A DNA stretch of 47,269 nucleotides from an uncultured Opitutia bacterium (GCA_903840415.1 CAIMFY010000119.1:1-47269), one strand, 5' to 3'; positions 27,938-37,242 are shown, numbered from the stretch's first letter. Made by a program: numbers and translations. Notes: generated from the letters alone by a model not told the origin.

Positions 27938-29155
27938 ATGAGAATCCGCGCCTTCCAAGGACTTGTTCCGCCGCCAAAGCTAGGGCCCGAAGTGGCCTGT
28001 GTGCCGTATGATGTCGTCAACACCACCGAGGCCTCTGCGCTCGCTGCTGGCAAGCCGAACAGTCTCCTGCATGTCGACCGCGCCGAAATCGATTTGCCGG
28101 CTGACACCGATCCCCATGCAGACGCCGTTTACGAGACGGCGCGCGCGAATTTTTTGAGAATGCAGAGTAGCGGAGCGCTCGGACGCGAGGTTGGTCCGTC
28201 GCTCTATGTCTACCAACAGCAGATGGGCTCGCACCGTCAACGCGGCTTGGTCGCGGTTTGCCACGTCGACGACTACGACGCCGACCTTATCAAAAAGCAC
28301 GAAAAGACGCGCGCCGACAAAGAAGACGATCGCACCCGACTCATCGACACGATTAGCGCGAACACGGGTCCAGTTTTTACAACGTATCGCGACGAAGCCG
28401 CCGTCACTGCACTCATCGAGACGAAGGTGAAAGACACGCCGGTGCATGATTTCACGGCACCTGATGGCATTCGTCATACGGCGTGGCGCGTGGCGGCCGG
28501 GGAAGAGTGGGTGCGGGCGTTTGAGCGCGTGCCGCAGGTCTACATCGCCGACGGTCATCATCGCGCTGCGAGTGCGGCGCGCGTGGCGCGACTGCGGCGA
28601 GCCCGCAATCCGCAGCACACCGGGGCGGAAGATTACAATTGGTTTCTTTGTGTGCTCTTCCCTGCGAGCGAACTGAAAATCCTTCCTTACAACCGGCTCG
28701 TCCTCGATCTCAACGGCCTCTCGTCGATAGATTTTCTAGTGCGGGTAAGATCGATCTTCGGCGCCCTCGAGGAAAACGCCAACCCGTCGCCGACCGCCGT
28801 CGGTCGCGTGAGCATGTATCTCGGAGGAAAATGGTATGGCCTCCAGTGCCCGATCGATCCGACGGCAGATCCGGTCGCGCGGCTCGATGTGAGTGTGTTG
28901 CAAGACAAACTGCTCGGACCTGTGCTCGGCATCACCGACGTACGCACGAGCAAGCGAATCGATTTCGTCGGCGGCATCCGTGGCCCGGGCGAACTTTTGA
29001 AGCGCGTTGATGCTGACGGGGGCGTGGCGTTCTCGATGTATCCCGTCACGCTGGCGCAACTCATGGATATTTCCAATGCTGGCCAAATCATGCCACCCAA
29101 GAGCACCTGGTTTGAGCCGAAGCTGCGGTCGGGACTTTTCGTGCATACATTCTGA
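27938..29155 (+). CDS. DUF1015 family protein
   Basis: 405-aa protein of the DUF1015 family, whose function is not established. It has the characteristic N-terminus MRIRAFQGLVPP and VPYDVVNTTEA, and the hallmark IADGHHRAASA around residue 205. I chose the ATG at 27938, which gives the family-typical start; an upstream GTG at 27878 would overlap the T-run of the preceding terminator. Relatives are sometimes next to serine biosynthesis genes, but here the neighbour is an amidohydrolase. Confidence 0.88.
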   Translation: MRIRAFQGLVPPPKLGPEVACVPYDVVNTTEASALAAGKPNSLLHVDRAEIDLPADTDPHADAVYETARANFLRMQSSGALGREVGPSLYVYQQQMGSHRQRGLVAVCHVDDYDADLIKKHEKTRADKEDDRTRLIDTISANTGPVFTTYRDEAAVTALIETKVKDTPVHDFTAPDGIRHTAWRVAAGEEWVRAFERVPQVYIADGHHRAASAARVARLRRARNPQHTGAEDYNWFLCVLFPASELKILPYNRLVLDLNGLSSIDFLVRVRSIFGALEENANPSPTAVGRVSMYLGGKWYGLQCPIDPTADPVARLDVSVLQDKLLGPVLGITDVRTSKRIDFVGGIRGPGELLKRVDADGGVAFSMYPVTLAQLMDISNAGQIMPPKSTWFEPKLRSGLFVHTF

Positions 29156-29211
29156 GGCGACGCTGTCGGAGGTTTCGTTCGCACAGTTCTTGCTGACAAA
29201 GGAAAACACCT

Positions 29212-30465
29212 ATGACCTCGACTGCGGCATCTCTCACCATCGACCCGTTGCGACTGAGCGCCGAAATTGAAGCGCTCGCACAAATTTCCGATACGCCTTA
29301 TCCGTCCGTGACGCGTGTCCTCTTCACCGAGGCCGACATGCGGGCGCGGGACTACCTCAAGAGATGTTATGCCGAAGCCGGACTCACGGTGCGCGAGGAT
29401 GCGGTTGGCAATACCTTTGCGCGCTGGACCGGCACTGATACTCATGTCGCACCCGTCGGCACCGGCTCGCACACGGACGCGATTCCCAATGCCGGTCGCT
29501 TCGACGGCGTTGTCGGTGTTCTGGGTGGCTTGGAGGCGATTCGCGCGCTCCAACGCGCCGGCTTCCAACCACGCCGCTCGATCGAGTTGGTGATGTTTAC
29601 CGCGGAGGAGCCTACGCGCTTTGGCTTCGGCTGCCTCGGCAGCCGCATCATGGCCGGATCACTGTCGCCGGAAAAACTCGCCGCGCTGCGCGACAAAGAT
29701 GGTATCTCGCTCGATCATGCGCGCGCCACGGCGGGCTGCTCGGGCACTCTGGCAAGCGCGCAACTGCCGCTGAAATATTACAGTGCGTTCGTCGAACTGC
29801 ACATTGAACAAGGCTACCGCCTTGAGCGCGCCGGCCTTCCGATCGGTGTCGTCACCGCCATCGCTGCACCGGCGACGTTGCGCGTGCAACTGACCGGTGA
29901 AGGCGGCCACGCCGGCGCAGTGCTGATGCCCGATCGGCACGATCCGGTGCTCGCGGCATCCGAGACCATGCTCGCGGTCGATCGCATCGCCCGCGCGACC
30001 GGAAATCTCAACAGCGTTGCGACCTGCGGCCTCGTTCAGGTGCTGCCCGGTGCAGTAAACAGCATTCCTCGCGACGTCACCCTCACGATCGATGTCCGCG
30101 ATATCGATCTGGCGCGACGCGACGGAATGCTCACGGACATTCGTGCTGCGGCGCGCTCGGCGGCCGGCAAATACGGTTGCGGCTGGAGCGACGACGTCCT
30201 CAACGCCGACGCTCCTGCCCGTTGCGCGCCCGAAATCCTTCAGGCCATCCACGCGTCGTGCGATGCGCTAGGATTGCGTTATCAGGACATGACGAGCCGT
30301 GCCTATCACGACTCGCTCTTCATGGCGTTGATCTGTCCGACCAGCATGATCTTCGTGCCGTCCCAGGGTGGGTTTAGCCACCGGCCGGATGAGTTTACAA
30401 AACCGGAGGAAATTGCCGATGGCGTGCGCGTGCTCGCGGCAACGCTCGCGCGGCTTGCAGAGTAA
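29212..30465 (+). CDS. M20-family amidohydrolase, ureidoglycolate/allantoate or N-carbamoyl amino acid hydrolase-like
   Basis: 417-aa metal-dependent hydrolase of the M20 amidase/carbamoylase branch. Metal-site motifs are GTGSHTDAIPNAGRFDG and FTAEEPTRFG; ELHIEQGYRLE and the dimerisation-domain segment GEGGHAGAVLMPDRHD follow, with SRAYHDSLFMA near the end. The EEPTRFG-x-x-CLGSR segment is closer, from memory, to plant ureidoglycolate amidohydrolase than to bacterial AllC, suggesting a ureide substrate. No other purine-degradation gene is in the window, so the substrate stays open. Confidence 0.82.
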   Translation: MTSTAASLTIDPLRLSAEIEALAQISDTPYPSVTRVLFTEADMRARDYLKRCYAEAGLTVREDAVGNTFARWTGTDTHVAPVGTGSHTDAIPNAGRFDGVVGVLGGLEAIRALQRAGFQPRRSIELVMFTAEEPTRFGFGCLGSRIMAGSLSPEKLAALRDKDGISLDHARATAGCSGTLASAQLPLKYYSAFVELHIEQGYRLERAGLPIGVVTAIAAPATLRVQLTGEGGHAGAVLMPDRHDPVLAASETMLAVDRIARATGNLNSVATCGLVQVLPGAVNSIPRDVTLTIDVRDIDLARRDGMLTDIRAAARSAAGKYGCGWSDDVLNADAPARCAPEILQAIHASCDALGLRYQDMTSRAYHDSLFMALICPTSMIFVPSQGGFSHRPDEFTKPEEIADGVRVLAATLARLAE

Positions 30466-30474
30466 AACGTGATG

Positions 30475-31272
30475 CTATCCGATCGCCGCCATTAGACGAC
30501 GCACGCGTTTTCCGTCGACGGCGCCTGACCAGTGCCCGCCCGTTTTGAACTCGGAGCCGATGATAAATCCGTCTGCATCGGCGAGGAATTCCACGATATT
30601 CGCCGCCGTTACACCCGAGCCAAGATAGACGGGGAGACGAGTGGCTTGTTTCACTACGCGGACGTCTGCGGATTTGGGTGCCATGCCCGTCACCGCGCCG
30701 GTCACAATCACGGCATCACCGCGCATGAACTCCACGGCGTGCGCCGTCTCGCCGATGCTCACGTCGGCGGTGATCGCGTGGGAACTGTGCTTCTTTTTAA
30801 TATCGGCCCATACCTGCACGTGCTCCGCTCCGATCATCCGCCGATACCGCAGCAGTTCTGCCGCCGAGGATTGGATGATGCCCTCGTCTGCGACGTGCGC
30901 GAAAGCGAAACCCTCAGCGCGGATAAAATCGAGACCGGCGGCCTGCGCGACCGCCATCGCCTCAAAATTGGCCGCGGCAAGAATCTGCACCCCACACGGA
31001 AGACCCGCCACGTCTTTCACCGCCCGCGCAACAATCGCCATCGCGGCAACGATCTCCGGGCCCACCCGTCCGCGGACGTAGGGAGTGTCGTGCATGTTTT
31101 CGAGCATGAGCCCGTGCACGCCGGCATCGCGGCAAATTTTTGCTTCCTTCACCGCCTGCGCTTCGATCTCGGCCAAGGAGAGCGCACCGGCCGGTGTGCC
31201 GGGTAGGGCACCGACATGAATCATCGCCACGACGGGATGGGAGCAACGAAAGAGCGGTGCGCGTGCGGGCAT
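30475..31272 (-). CDS. BtpA/SgcQ family protein
   Basis: 265-aa TIM-barrel-like protein of the BtpA family: MIHVGALPGTP near the start, NMHDTPYVRGRVGPE in the middle, and LGSGVTAANIVEFLADADGFIIGS near the end, the last resembling a phosphate-binding loop. BtpA in cyanobacteria affects photosystem I stability, while SgcQ is in a sugar gene cluster; the biochemical reaction is unknown and no photosynthesis genes are here. It lies 16 bases after the SpoIIAA-like gene and is probably in one operon with it. Confidence 0.85.
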   Translation of the reverse strand: MPARAPLFRCSHPVVAMIHVGALPGTPAGALSLAEIEAQAVKEAKICRDAGVHGLMLENMHDTPYVRGRVGPEIVAAMAIVARAVKDVAGLPCGVQILAAANFEAMAVAQAAGLDFIRAEGFAFAHVADEGIIQSSAAELLRYRRMIGAEHVQVWADIKKKHSSHAITADVSIGETAHAVEFMRGDAVIVTGAVTGMAPKSADVRVVKQATRLPVYLGSGVTAANIVEFLADADGFIIGSEFKTGGHWSGAVDGKRVRRLMAAIG

Positions 31273-31288
31273 GATGGTAGAAGAGAGG

Positions 31289-31678
31289 TTACTTCGCCGA
31301 CGGTTTCACGATTTTCGCAGCTTCGGCGAGTGTCTCACAGGTAACAATGCGAACGCCGCGTCGATAGTGAATGATCGAAAGAATTTTGAAACCGATGTCC
31401 TTGTCGCGATCGGGAATTACGCGAACGACGGTGCCGACGCCTCTAGCCCGGCAGAGATCCATGATTTTAGTCAGGTGCGGCACGCAGTCCAAATCCATTG
31501 AATCGAGCGCACTCAAATCTGTGAGCACGGCGAAGCCGGTGCGCGTCCCAGGGAGCAGTCGTTCGACTTCCGCGCAGCAGGATTTCACACCAGCGGCCGT
31601 CACGTGTCCAAAATAGCGAATTTGCACAAGATCAGGGAGCGCGTCTGACTGAATTTCAAATTCGCGTTTGGTCGGCAC
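31289..31678 (-). CDS. SpoIIAA/STAS-like small protein
   Basis: 129-aa soluble protein with an alternating beta/alpha pattern (IRYFGHVTAAGVKSCCAEVE, then GFAVLTDLSALDSMD, then VGTVVRVIPD) resembling SpoIIAA-like STAS domains. These domains usually act in protein interactions or regulation. No phosphorylatable Ser can be assigned with confidence. It appears to lead a two-gene unit with the BtpA-family gene. Fold assignment is from pattern only. Confidence 0.55.
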   Translation of the reverse strand: MPTKREFEIQSDALPDLVQIRYFGHVTAAGVKSCCAEVERLLPGTRTGFAVLTDLSALDSMDLDCVPHLTKIMDLCRARGVGTVVRVIPDRDKDIGFKILSIIHYRRGVRIVTCETLAEAAKIVKPSAK

Positions 31679-31811
31679 GGAATCCTTTTGTGCGCTAATA
31701 CCGGAAATTTCACGGCGAATCGCTCAGCATTTTTGACTCGTGTCCGCGGCTTGGTCGCACAACTGACGACGGGTTAAACTGACACTTTAGAGTCATACCC
31801 TTAACCAAACC

Positions 31812-32252
31812 ATGAAATCCTCCCTCCTCATTGCCTTACTTGCCCTCGGACTGGTGGCCCGTGCCGCCGCCGTCGACGCCCCGCCGACCGAACCAATCAT
31901 TTTCGATCACGCTCAGATCGATGCTGGTTTCGCCAAGGGGCTGCCGTGGCTCATCAACACAAGCTACAAAATTCAAGCCGGCCGTCGCGTGGCCGGCGGT
32001 GTGGTTGAAATTCACGAGCACGACACTGACATCCTTTGGGTCACCGAAGGCTCAGCGACATTGATTACCGGTGGCAAAGCCATCAACACGAAGACGAAAG
32101 GCCCGGGCGAAATCACCGGTGAAAAAATTGAGGGCGGTGCGACCCGCAAAGTGGTGAAGGGTGACCTCATCGTCATTCCACCGAATGTCCCGCACTGGTT
32201 CAGCGCGGTTGACGGCACGTTCCTCTATCTCGTCATCAAAGTGACGAAGTAA
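31812..32252 (+). CDS. Secreted cupin-domain protein
   Basis: 146-aa protein with a clear signal peptide (LLIALLALGLVARAAA-VDA). The mature part is one cupin barrel: motif 1 is seen in EIHEHDTDILWVTEGSATLI, motif 2 in GDLIVIPPNVPHWF. Metal-binding His, Glu and second-motif His are present. Such periplasmic cupins are usually of unknown function. It converges with galE across 21 bases. Confidence 0.8.
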   Translation: MKSSLLIALLALGLVARAAAVDAPPTEPIIFDHAQIDAGFAKGLPWLINTSYKIQAGRRVAGGVVEIHEHDTDILWVTEGSATLITGGKAINTKTKGPGEITGEKIEGGATRKVVKGDLIVIPPNVPHWFSAVDGTFLYLVIKVTK

Positions 32253-32273
32253 TCGCGGACGGCGCAGTGCCGC

Positions 32274-33266
32274 TCACCGATCGGCGTAGCCCTGAGGGTG
32301 AGCGGAGTGCCATTTCCAAGCGGTGGCGACAATGGAATCGATGGTCGGGAATTTGATTTTCCAACCGAGTTCGCGCTGCGCTTTCGCGGAGTCCGCGTAG
32401 AGCGCCGGCGGGTCTCCGGGGCGGCGCGGTTTCTCGATCACTTTCACTTTTTTCCCGGTCGCTTTCTCGACGGCGCGAATGACTTCGCGATTCGAAGTCG
32501 CCCGGCCGGTGCCGAGGTTGTAGAATAGCGCGGCTCCCGGCTGGGCAAGTTTGTCGAACACCGCGATGTGCGCACGACTGAGATCGTCGACGTGCACGTA
32601 GTCACGCAGGCAGGTGCCGTCTGGGGTGGGGTAGTCAGTGCCGTAGAGTTCGAGGTGCGGTCGCTGGCCGGTGGCAGCCTGAATCGCGAGTGGGATCAGG
32701 TGCGATTCCGGTGTGTGATCTTCGCCAATGGAACCGTCTTCGGCCGCGCCGGCGGCGTTGAAATAGCGAAACGCGGCAAAGCTGAGACCGGTCGCAGTCG
32801 CGAGCGCCCGCAGGGCGTTTTCGAGGTCGAGCTTCGTCTGGCCGTAGGGATTGATCGGTGCCTGCGGCAGATTTTCGTGGATGGGCAGGGTGGTCGGCAC
32901 GCCAAAAGTCGCGCACGTGGAGGAGAAAACAAATTTCTTCACGCCGGCGGAGAGCATGGCGTTCAGCATGTGCAACGGATCGGCGCTGTTGTTGAGGTAA
33001 TATTTCAGCGGATCGGTGACCGATTCTCCGACGTAGCAGAAGGCGGCAAAGTGCATGACCACGTCGATTTTCTCAGCGCGAAGAATCCGTTTGACGACGC
33101 TCTCGTCGCCGAGATCACCGCCATGCACCGTGACGCCATCGGCGAGGGCGCCGCGATGCCCGTAGACAAAATTGTCTAGCACCACGGGCCGGTGGCCGGC
33201 GGCGGTGAGTTGGCGGACACAATGGCTGCCGATGTAACCGGCACCTCCGACGACGAGGACGTTCAT
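32274..33266 (-). CDS. galE: UDP-glucose 4-epimerase
   Basis: GalE interconverts UDP-glucose and UDP-galactose using bound NAD. The 330-aa length, GGAGYIGSH nucleotide motif, FSSTCATFG, and active-site Y-x3-K in NPYGQTKLDLE all match bacterial GalE; PDGTCLRDYVHVDDL and FYNLGTGRATSNRE are further hallmarks. It is distinct from the epimerase that heads the pel run. It is divergent from the beta-ketoacyl synthase gene across about 60 bases. Confidence 0.94.
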   Translation of the reverse strand: MNVLVVGGAGYIGSHCVRQLTAAGHRPVVLDNFVYGHRGALADGVTVHGGDLGDESVVKRILRAEKIDVVMHFAAFCYVGESVTDPLKYYLNNSADPLHMLNAMLSAGVKKFVFSSTCATFGVPTTLPIHENLPQAPINPYGQTKLDLENALRALATATGLSFAAFRYFNAAGAAEDGSIGEDHTPESHLIPLAIQAATGQRPHLELYGTDYPTPDGTCLRDYVHVDDLSRAHIAVFDKLAQPGAALFYNLGTGRATSNREVIRAVEKATGKKVKVIEKPRRPGDPPALYADSAKAQRELGWKIKFPTIDSIVATAWKWHSAHPQGYADR

Positions 33267-33326
33267 GCGGCGAGGCTTGTATTGCTTTCACGGCGGGGTT
33301 GGCTAGCGATTTCCGTTTCCTTTCGC

Positions 33327-34565
33327 ATGTCATCCTCGCGCATTGTCATCACTGGTATCGGCCTGACGGCCCCGAACGGCAACTCGCTGGCCGAGTTCCG
33401 GGCTAATCTCCTCGGTGGGATCGCGGGCATTGAGCGGATGGAAATTCGCTACATGGGCTCGCAACTCGCCGGCGTCTGCCATTACGACGCGTTGCGCCAC
33501 CAGAAAAAGAAGGAAGTGCGCGTCGGCACACGGGCGGGGAGCATCTCCATTTACTGCGCCCGCGAGGCCCTCGCCGACAGCGCCGTAGCGTGGGACGCCG
33601 TGCCGAAAGACCGCGTCGGCATCTACATCGGTTGCACCGAGCACGGGAACGTCGAGACCGAGAACGAAATCTACAATATCTCGAAATTTAACTACGATAC
33701 GAAGTTTTGGTCACATTATCACAACCCACGCACCGTCGCCAACAATCCCGCCGGTGAGGCTTCGCTCAACCTAGGTGTCACCGGCCCCTGTTACACGATC
33801 GGGGCCGCGTGTGCGGCGGGTAACATGGGTCTCATTCATGCCACGCAGATGCTGCGACTCGGCGAGGTGGACTTCGCGATCTGCGGCGGCGTGAGCGAGA
33901 GCATTCACACGTTCGGGATTTTCGCGGGCTTCAAGTCCCAGAACGCACTCGCGACCCATGACGACCCCAAAAAAGCTTCGCGACCGTTCGACAAGGCACG
34001 CAATGGCATCGTGATTTCCGAAGGCGGCTGCCTCTACACCCTCGAGCGGCTTGCGGACGCGCAGAAACGCGGCGCCAAGATTTACGCCGAGATCGCCGGT
34101 TACCATGTGAACAGTGATGCCAGCGATTACGTCCTGCCGAATCCCACTCGTCAGGCAGAGTGCGTGCGTGCCGCGCTCGCCCGTGCAGGCCTAGCGCCGC
34201 GCGACATCCACATCGTCAACACCCACGCCACCGCCACACCGCTCGGCGACATTCAGGAGTGCGAAGCGATTCGCGCCGTGTTTGGCGAAGGCTGCCCGGA
34301 CACTGCCATCAACAACACCAAGAGTTTCATCGGACATTGCATGGGCGCGGCGGGAGCCCTCGAACTGGCGGGCAACCTCCCGTCATTCGACGATCTGACG
34401 GTTCATCCCACGATCAACGTCGATGATCTCGATCCTCTCTGCGCCTTGCCCGGTCTCGTGCTCAACCACCCACGGAAGATGGCGGAAGTAGACACGATCC
34501 TGAATAATTCCTTCGGTATGCTGGGGATAAATTCCACGTTGATTGTTAAGCGGTTTGTCGCCTAA
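33327..34565 (+). CDS. Beta-ketoacyl-ACP synthase, FabF-like
   Basis: 412-aa condensing enzyme of the FabB/FabF (KAS I/II) type. The Cys-His-His active site is complete: C162 in IGAACAAGN, H300 in VNTHATATPLGD, H337 in FIGHCMGAAGALE. It should extend an ACP-bound acyl chain by two carbons. The nucleophile surroundings (ACAAGNMG) differ from the common ACATGAH/ACASS forms, suggesting a specialised paralogue rather than housekeeping FabF. I used the ATG at 33327, which gives the usual start SSRIVITGIGLTAPNG. It is followed by an ACP gene after 21 bases and begins the lipid cluster. Confidence 0.9.
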   Translation: MSSSRIVITGIGLTAPNGNSLAEFRANLLGGIAGIERMEIRYMGSQLAGVCHYDALRHQKKKEVRVGTRAGSISIYCAREALADSAVAWDAVPKDRVGIYIGCTEHGNVETENEIYNISKFNYDTKFWSHYHNPRTVANNPAGEASLNLGVTGPCYTIGAACAAGNMGLIHATQMLRLGEVDFAICGGVSESIHTFGIFAGFKSQNALATHDDPKKASRPFDKARNGIVISEGGCLYTLERLADAQKRGAKIYAEIAGYHVNSDASDYVLPNPTRQAECVRAALARAGLAPRDIHIVNTHATATPLGDIQECEAIRAVFGEGCPDTAINNTKSFIGHCMGAAGALELAGNLPSFDDLTVHPTINVDDLDPLCALPGLVLNHPRKMAEVDTILNNSFGMLGINSTLIVKRFVA

Positions 34566-34586
34566 TCCTGCCTCCCCGACCCGACT

Positions 34587-34850
34587 ATGACCAAAGACGA
34601 ATGCAAGAAGCTGGTGCTCGACATCATCGCGGACATCGCGCCCGACGAAGATTTGAGCAACGTCAAGCCTGACGTCCGCCTCCGCGACCAACTCCAACTC
34701 GATAGCATGGACTTCCTCGACATCGTCATGGAACTCCGCAAGCGCCACAGCATCGAGGTGCCGGAGAAGGATTACATCCAGCTCGCGTCGCTCGACAGTT
34801 GCGCTGACTACCTGACGCCGAAGTTTGACGCGCTCGCCGGCAAGAGCTGA
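34587..34850 (+). CDS. Acyl carrier protein
   Basis: 87-aa acidic carrier protein. The phosphopantetheine attachment site is S40 in LQLDSMDFLDIV (the D-S-M/L core). It is paired with the upstream ketoacyl synthase, so it is probably a dedicated carrier for this pathway rather than the housekeeping ACP. A strong terminator follows 23 bases after its stop. Confidence 0.9.
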   Translation: MTKDECKKLVLDIIADIAPDEDLSNVKPDVRLRDQLQLDSMDFLDIVMELRKRHSIEVPEKDYIQLASLDSCADYLTPKFDALAGKS

Positions 34851-34873
34851 GCCCGTGCATTGACCTTTCGCTG

Positions 34874-34906
34874 GGGCCGGGAAGTATCTCCCGGCCCTTT
34901 GTTTTT
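34874..34906 (+). terminator. Strong intrinsic terminator inside the lipid cluster
   Basis: GGGCCGGGA (34874-34882) and TCCCGGCCC (34889-34897) form a perfect 9-bp stem with a 6-base loop, followed by TTTGTTTTT (34898-34906). The next gene starts only 15 bases later, so the downstream genes need readthrough or their own promoter. Confidence 0.88.
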
Positions 34907-34921
34907 GCCTGCATTGCCCGC

Positions 34922-36367
34922 ATGAACACCCGCACTCATTACGATGTCGCGATTATCGGCGCTGGCATGTCCGGACTCGCCGCGGGTATCCGACTGGCGC
35001 ATTTTGGCAAACGCGTCTGCATCTTTGAACGCCACAACGTCGCCGGTGGTCTCAACAGCTTTTATAGCATCGACGGCCGCAAATTCGACGTGGGTCTCCA
35101 CGCGATGACAAATTTCGTGCGGCCCGGCGTGAAAGGCACGCCGCTCACAAAACTCCTCCGTCAACTCCGGATCGACCGCGACGAACTCGCGCTCTGCGAA
35201 CAAAAGCAATCCCGCATCGCCTTTGGCCCACGCGGCGAGACCTCGCTGCGCTTCACCAACGACTTCGCGGTTCTCACAGCCGAAGTCGCCGAAAAATTTC
35301 CGATGCAGATCGATGGTTTTCGCCGACTTGTCGCGATCATGCGCGCTTACGACGACGTCTCGCTCGATGCTCAACCCGAGTCGGCGCGCGCTGTGGTCCG
35401 CTCGCACCTGACCGATCCGTTGCTCGAGGAAATGCTTTTCTGTCCGGTGATGTATTATGGCAGCGCGTCCGAACATGACATGGAGTTCGGCCAGTTCGTG
35501 ATCATGTTCAAGGCGCTGTTCCTCGAGGGCTTTTCTCGGCCATTTGAAGGCGTGCGTCTTGTCATCCGCGTGCTCCTCGAAAAATATCGCGCCGCCGGCG
35601 GCGAACGTCGGATGAAATGCGGCGTGCAACGCATCATAACGGAGGCCGAACGCGCGACGGCGCTCGTGCTCGACGACGGCACCGAAGTCACTGCCGACCA
35701 CGTCATTTCCTCCATTGGCGCACCCGAGACCGAAATTCTCGTTCAGCTCGGTCGCGGCGCCAACAGCGCCGCAGATAAGCCACCGGCCAATGTCGGGCAG
35801 CTGTCGTTTGTCGAGACGATCACTGTGCTCAACGGCCAGCCCGCCAACTTCGGTTGGGGTGGCGACACGATTATTTTTTTCAACGACTCGCCGCACTTTC
35901 ACTACGAACGCTGCACCGGCCAAGTTGATACCCGGAGCGGTGTCATCTGTTTTCCGAACAACTTCGATTTTGGACCAAAGCGATCGCTATCGGAGGGTAT
36001 TTTCCGCGTTACGTGCCTCGCAGATTACGCGCACTGGGCCAACCTTTCCGAGGATCACTACCGCGCTGACAAGCTGCGCTGGTTTACCGCAGTCCAGCGC
36101 AGCGCCCGGCGCTTTTTGCCCGCCGTCGACGACGCGGCGCTCGCGGCCGCGACGCTGACGACCGACATGTTCACACCTCGCACGATCACGAAATTTACCG
36201 GCCACTTCGGTGGCGCGATTTACGGTTCTCCGATCAAGCATCGGCAAGGGCGGACGGCGCTGAGCAATCTCTACCTCTGCGGCACGGACCAGGGGTTTCT
36301 AGGCATCGTAGGCGCCATGCTGAGCGGTATTTCGATGGCGAATTATCACATCTTGCAAAAAGGGTAG
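34922..36367 (+). CDS. CrtI/phytoene desaturase-like FAD oxidoreductase 1
   Basis: 481-aa flavoprotein of the phytoene desaturase/amine oxidase superfamily. The N-terminal FAD-binding dinucleotide fold is IIGAGMSGLAAGIRLA, followed by ERHNVAGGLNSFY. The C-terminal FAD segment is NLYLCGTDQGFLGIVGAMLSG. Relatives desaturate, saturate or isomerise long polyene or isoprenoid chains. No carotenoid genes (crtB, crtE) are here; instead the neighbours are fatty-acyl enzymes, so a fatty-acyl or acyl-ACP substrate is inferred. It starts just after a strong terminator. Confidence 0.82.
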   Translation: MNTRTHYDVAIIGAGMSGLAAGIRLAHFGKRVCIFERHNVAGGLNSFYSIDGRKFDVGLHAMTNFVRPGVKGTPLTKLLRQLRIDRDELALCEQKQSRIAFGPRGETSLRFTNDFAVLTAEVAEKFPMQIDGFRRLVAIMRAYDDVSLDAQPESARAVVRSHLTDPLLEEMLFCPVMYYGSASEHDMEFGQFVIMFKALFLEGFSRPFEGVRLVIRVLLEKYRAAGGERRMKCGVQRIITEAERATALVLDDGTEVTADHVISSIGAPETEILVQLGRGANSAADKPPANVGQLSFVETITVLNGQPANFGWGGDTIIFFNDSPHFHYERCTGQVDTRSGVICFPNNFDFGPKRSLSEGIFRVTCLADYAHWANLSEDHYRADKLRWFTAVQRSARRFLPAVDDAALAAATLTTDMFTPRTITKFTGHFGGAIYGSPIKHRQGRTALSNLYLCGTDQGFLGIVGAMLSGISMANYHILQKG

Positions 36368-36393
36368 GGCCCGCGCGAAATCGCTGCGCCCCT

Positions 36394-37242
36394 ATGAAAA
36401 ACATCCTCATCCTCGCCGCGCTAACGCTCTCCTCCGCCATGGCCGCCGATTTCCACGATCATCTCGGTTTGCAGCTGTGGAGCCTGCGCGCCCAAACCAA
36501 GGAAAGCACGACCCGCGCCCTCGATCAGGCTAAGGCTTATGGCATCACCGAGGTAGAAACCGCCGGCACGGGCAGCCTCACGTTGGCGCAGTTTGCCAAG
36601 GAATTAAACGCCCGCGGCCTGAAAGCCGTCAGCGCACACTATGGCTATGATGCGCTGACCAAGGACGTCGCCGCTGTCATCACCGAGGCTAAGCAACTCG
36701 GCGCGAGTTTCGTGATTTGCCCCTATCCGAAAACCACCAAGGACAAAAAGGTCACCGAAGCGCTCATCCACGAGATGGCGACTGATTTCAATAAGTGGGG
36801 CGCCGCCTGTAAAGCCGCGGGTCTCCGGTTTGGATTTCACCCGCATGGTCTGGAATTCGTCCCCAGCGCCGCCGGGAATGGCGAAACCTTGTTCGATGTG
36901 CTCGCCCGCGAAACCAAGTCCGACCTGGTCTGCTACGAAATGGATATCTTCTGGGCGTTTCACGCCGGGCAGGATCCGGTTAAATTACTGGCCAAATATC
37001 CCGATCGCTGGGTGCTGCTTCATGTGAAAGATATGCGCAAAGGAGCACTCACTGGCTTCTCCACCGGCAGCGCACCGCCGACTGACAACGTTGCCGTCGG
37101 CCTCGGCCAGATCGACTGGCTAGCCGTGCTCGGCACCGCACAAAAAATCGGCGTGAAGCACTATTTTATCGAAGACGAGACACCGGCGCCGCTCCAGTGC
37201 ATTCCCGAAAGCCTGCGCTACCTGCGCGCGCTCAAACTCTGA
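36394..37242 (+). CDS. Secreted xylose-isomerase-like TIM-barrel protein
   Basis: 282-aa protein with a signal peptide ([18 protein letters not shown]) and an AP-endonuclease-2/xylose-isomerase-like TIM barrel: [10 protein letters not shown] near the start, [10 protein letters not shown] in the middle, and [11 protein letters not shown] near the C-terminus, the usual metal-binding positions. Its reaction is unknown. It lies 26 bases after the first CrtI-like gene and 40 bases before the second, so it appears to be co-transcribed with lipid genes although an exported sugar-isomerase-like protein has no evident place in that pathway. Confidence 0.8.
   Translation: MKNILILAALTLSSAMAADFHDHLGLQLWSLRAQTKESTTRALDQAKAYGITEVETAGTGSLTLAQFAKELNARGLKAVSAHYGYDALTKDVAAVITEAKQLGASFVICPYPKTTKDKKVTEALIHEMATDFNKWGAACKAAGLRFGFHPHGLEFVPSAAGNGETLFDVLARETKSDLVCYEMDIFWAFHAGQDPVKLLAKYPDRWVLLHVKDMRKGALTGFSTGSAPPTDNVAVGLGQIDWLAVLGTAQKIGVKHYFIEDETPAPLQCIPESLRYLRALKL

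Noticed and set aside
34808-35923. 371-codon - strand frame
   Set aside because: It lies opposite ACP and the first CrtI-like gene and crosses a strong terminator; low-complexity antisense translation.
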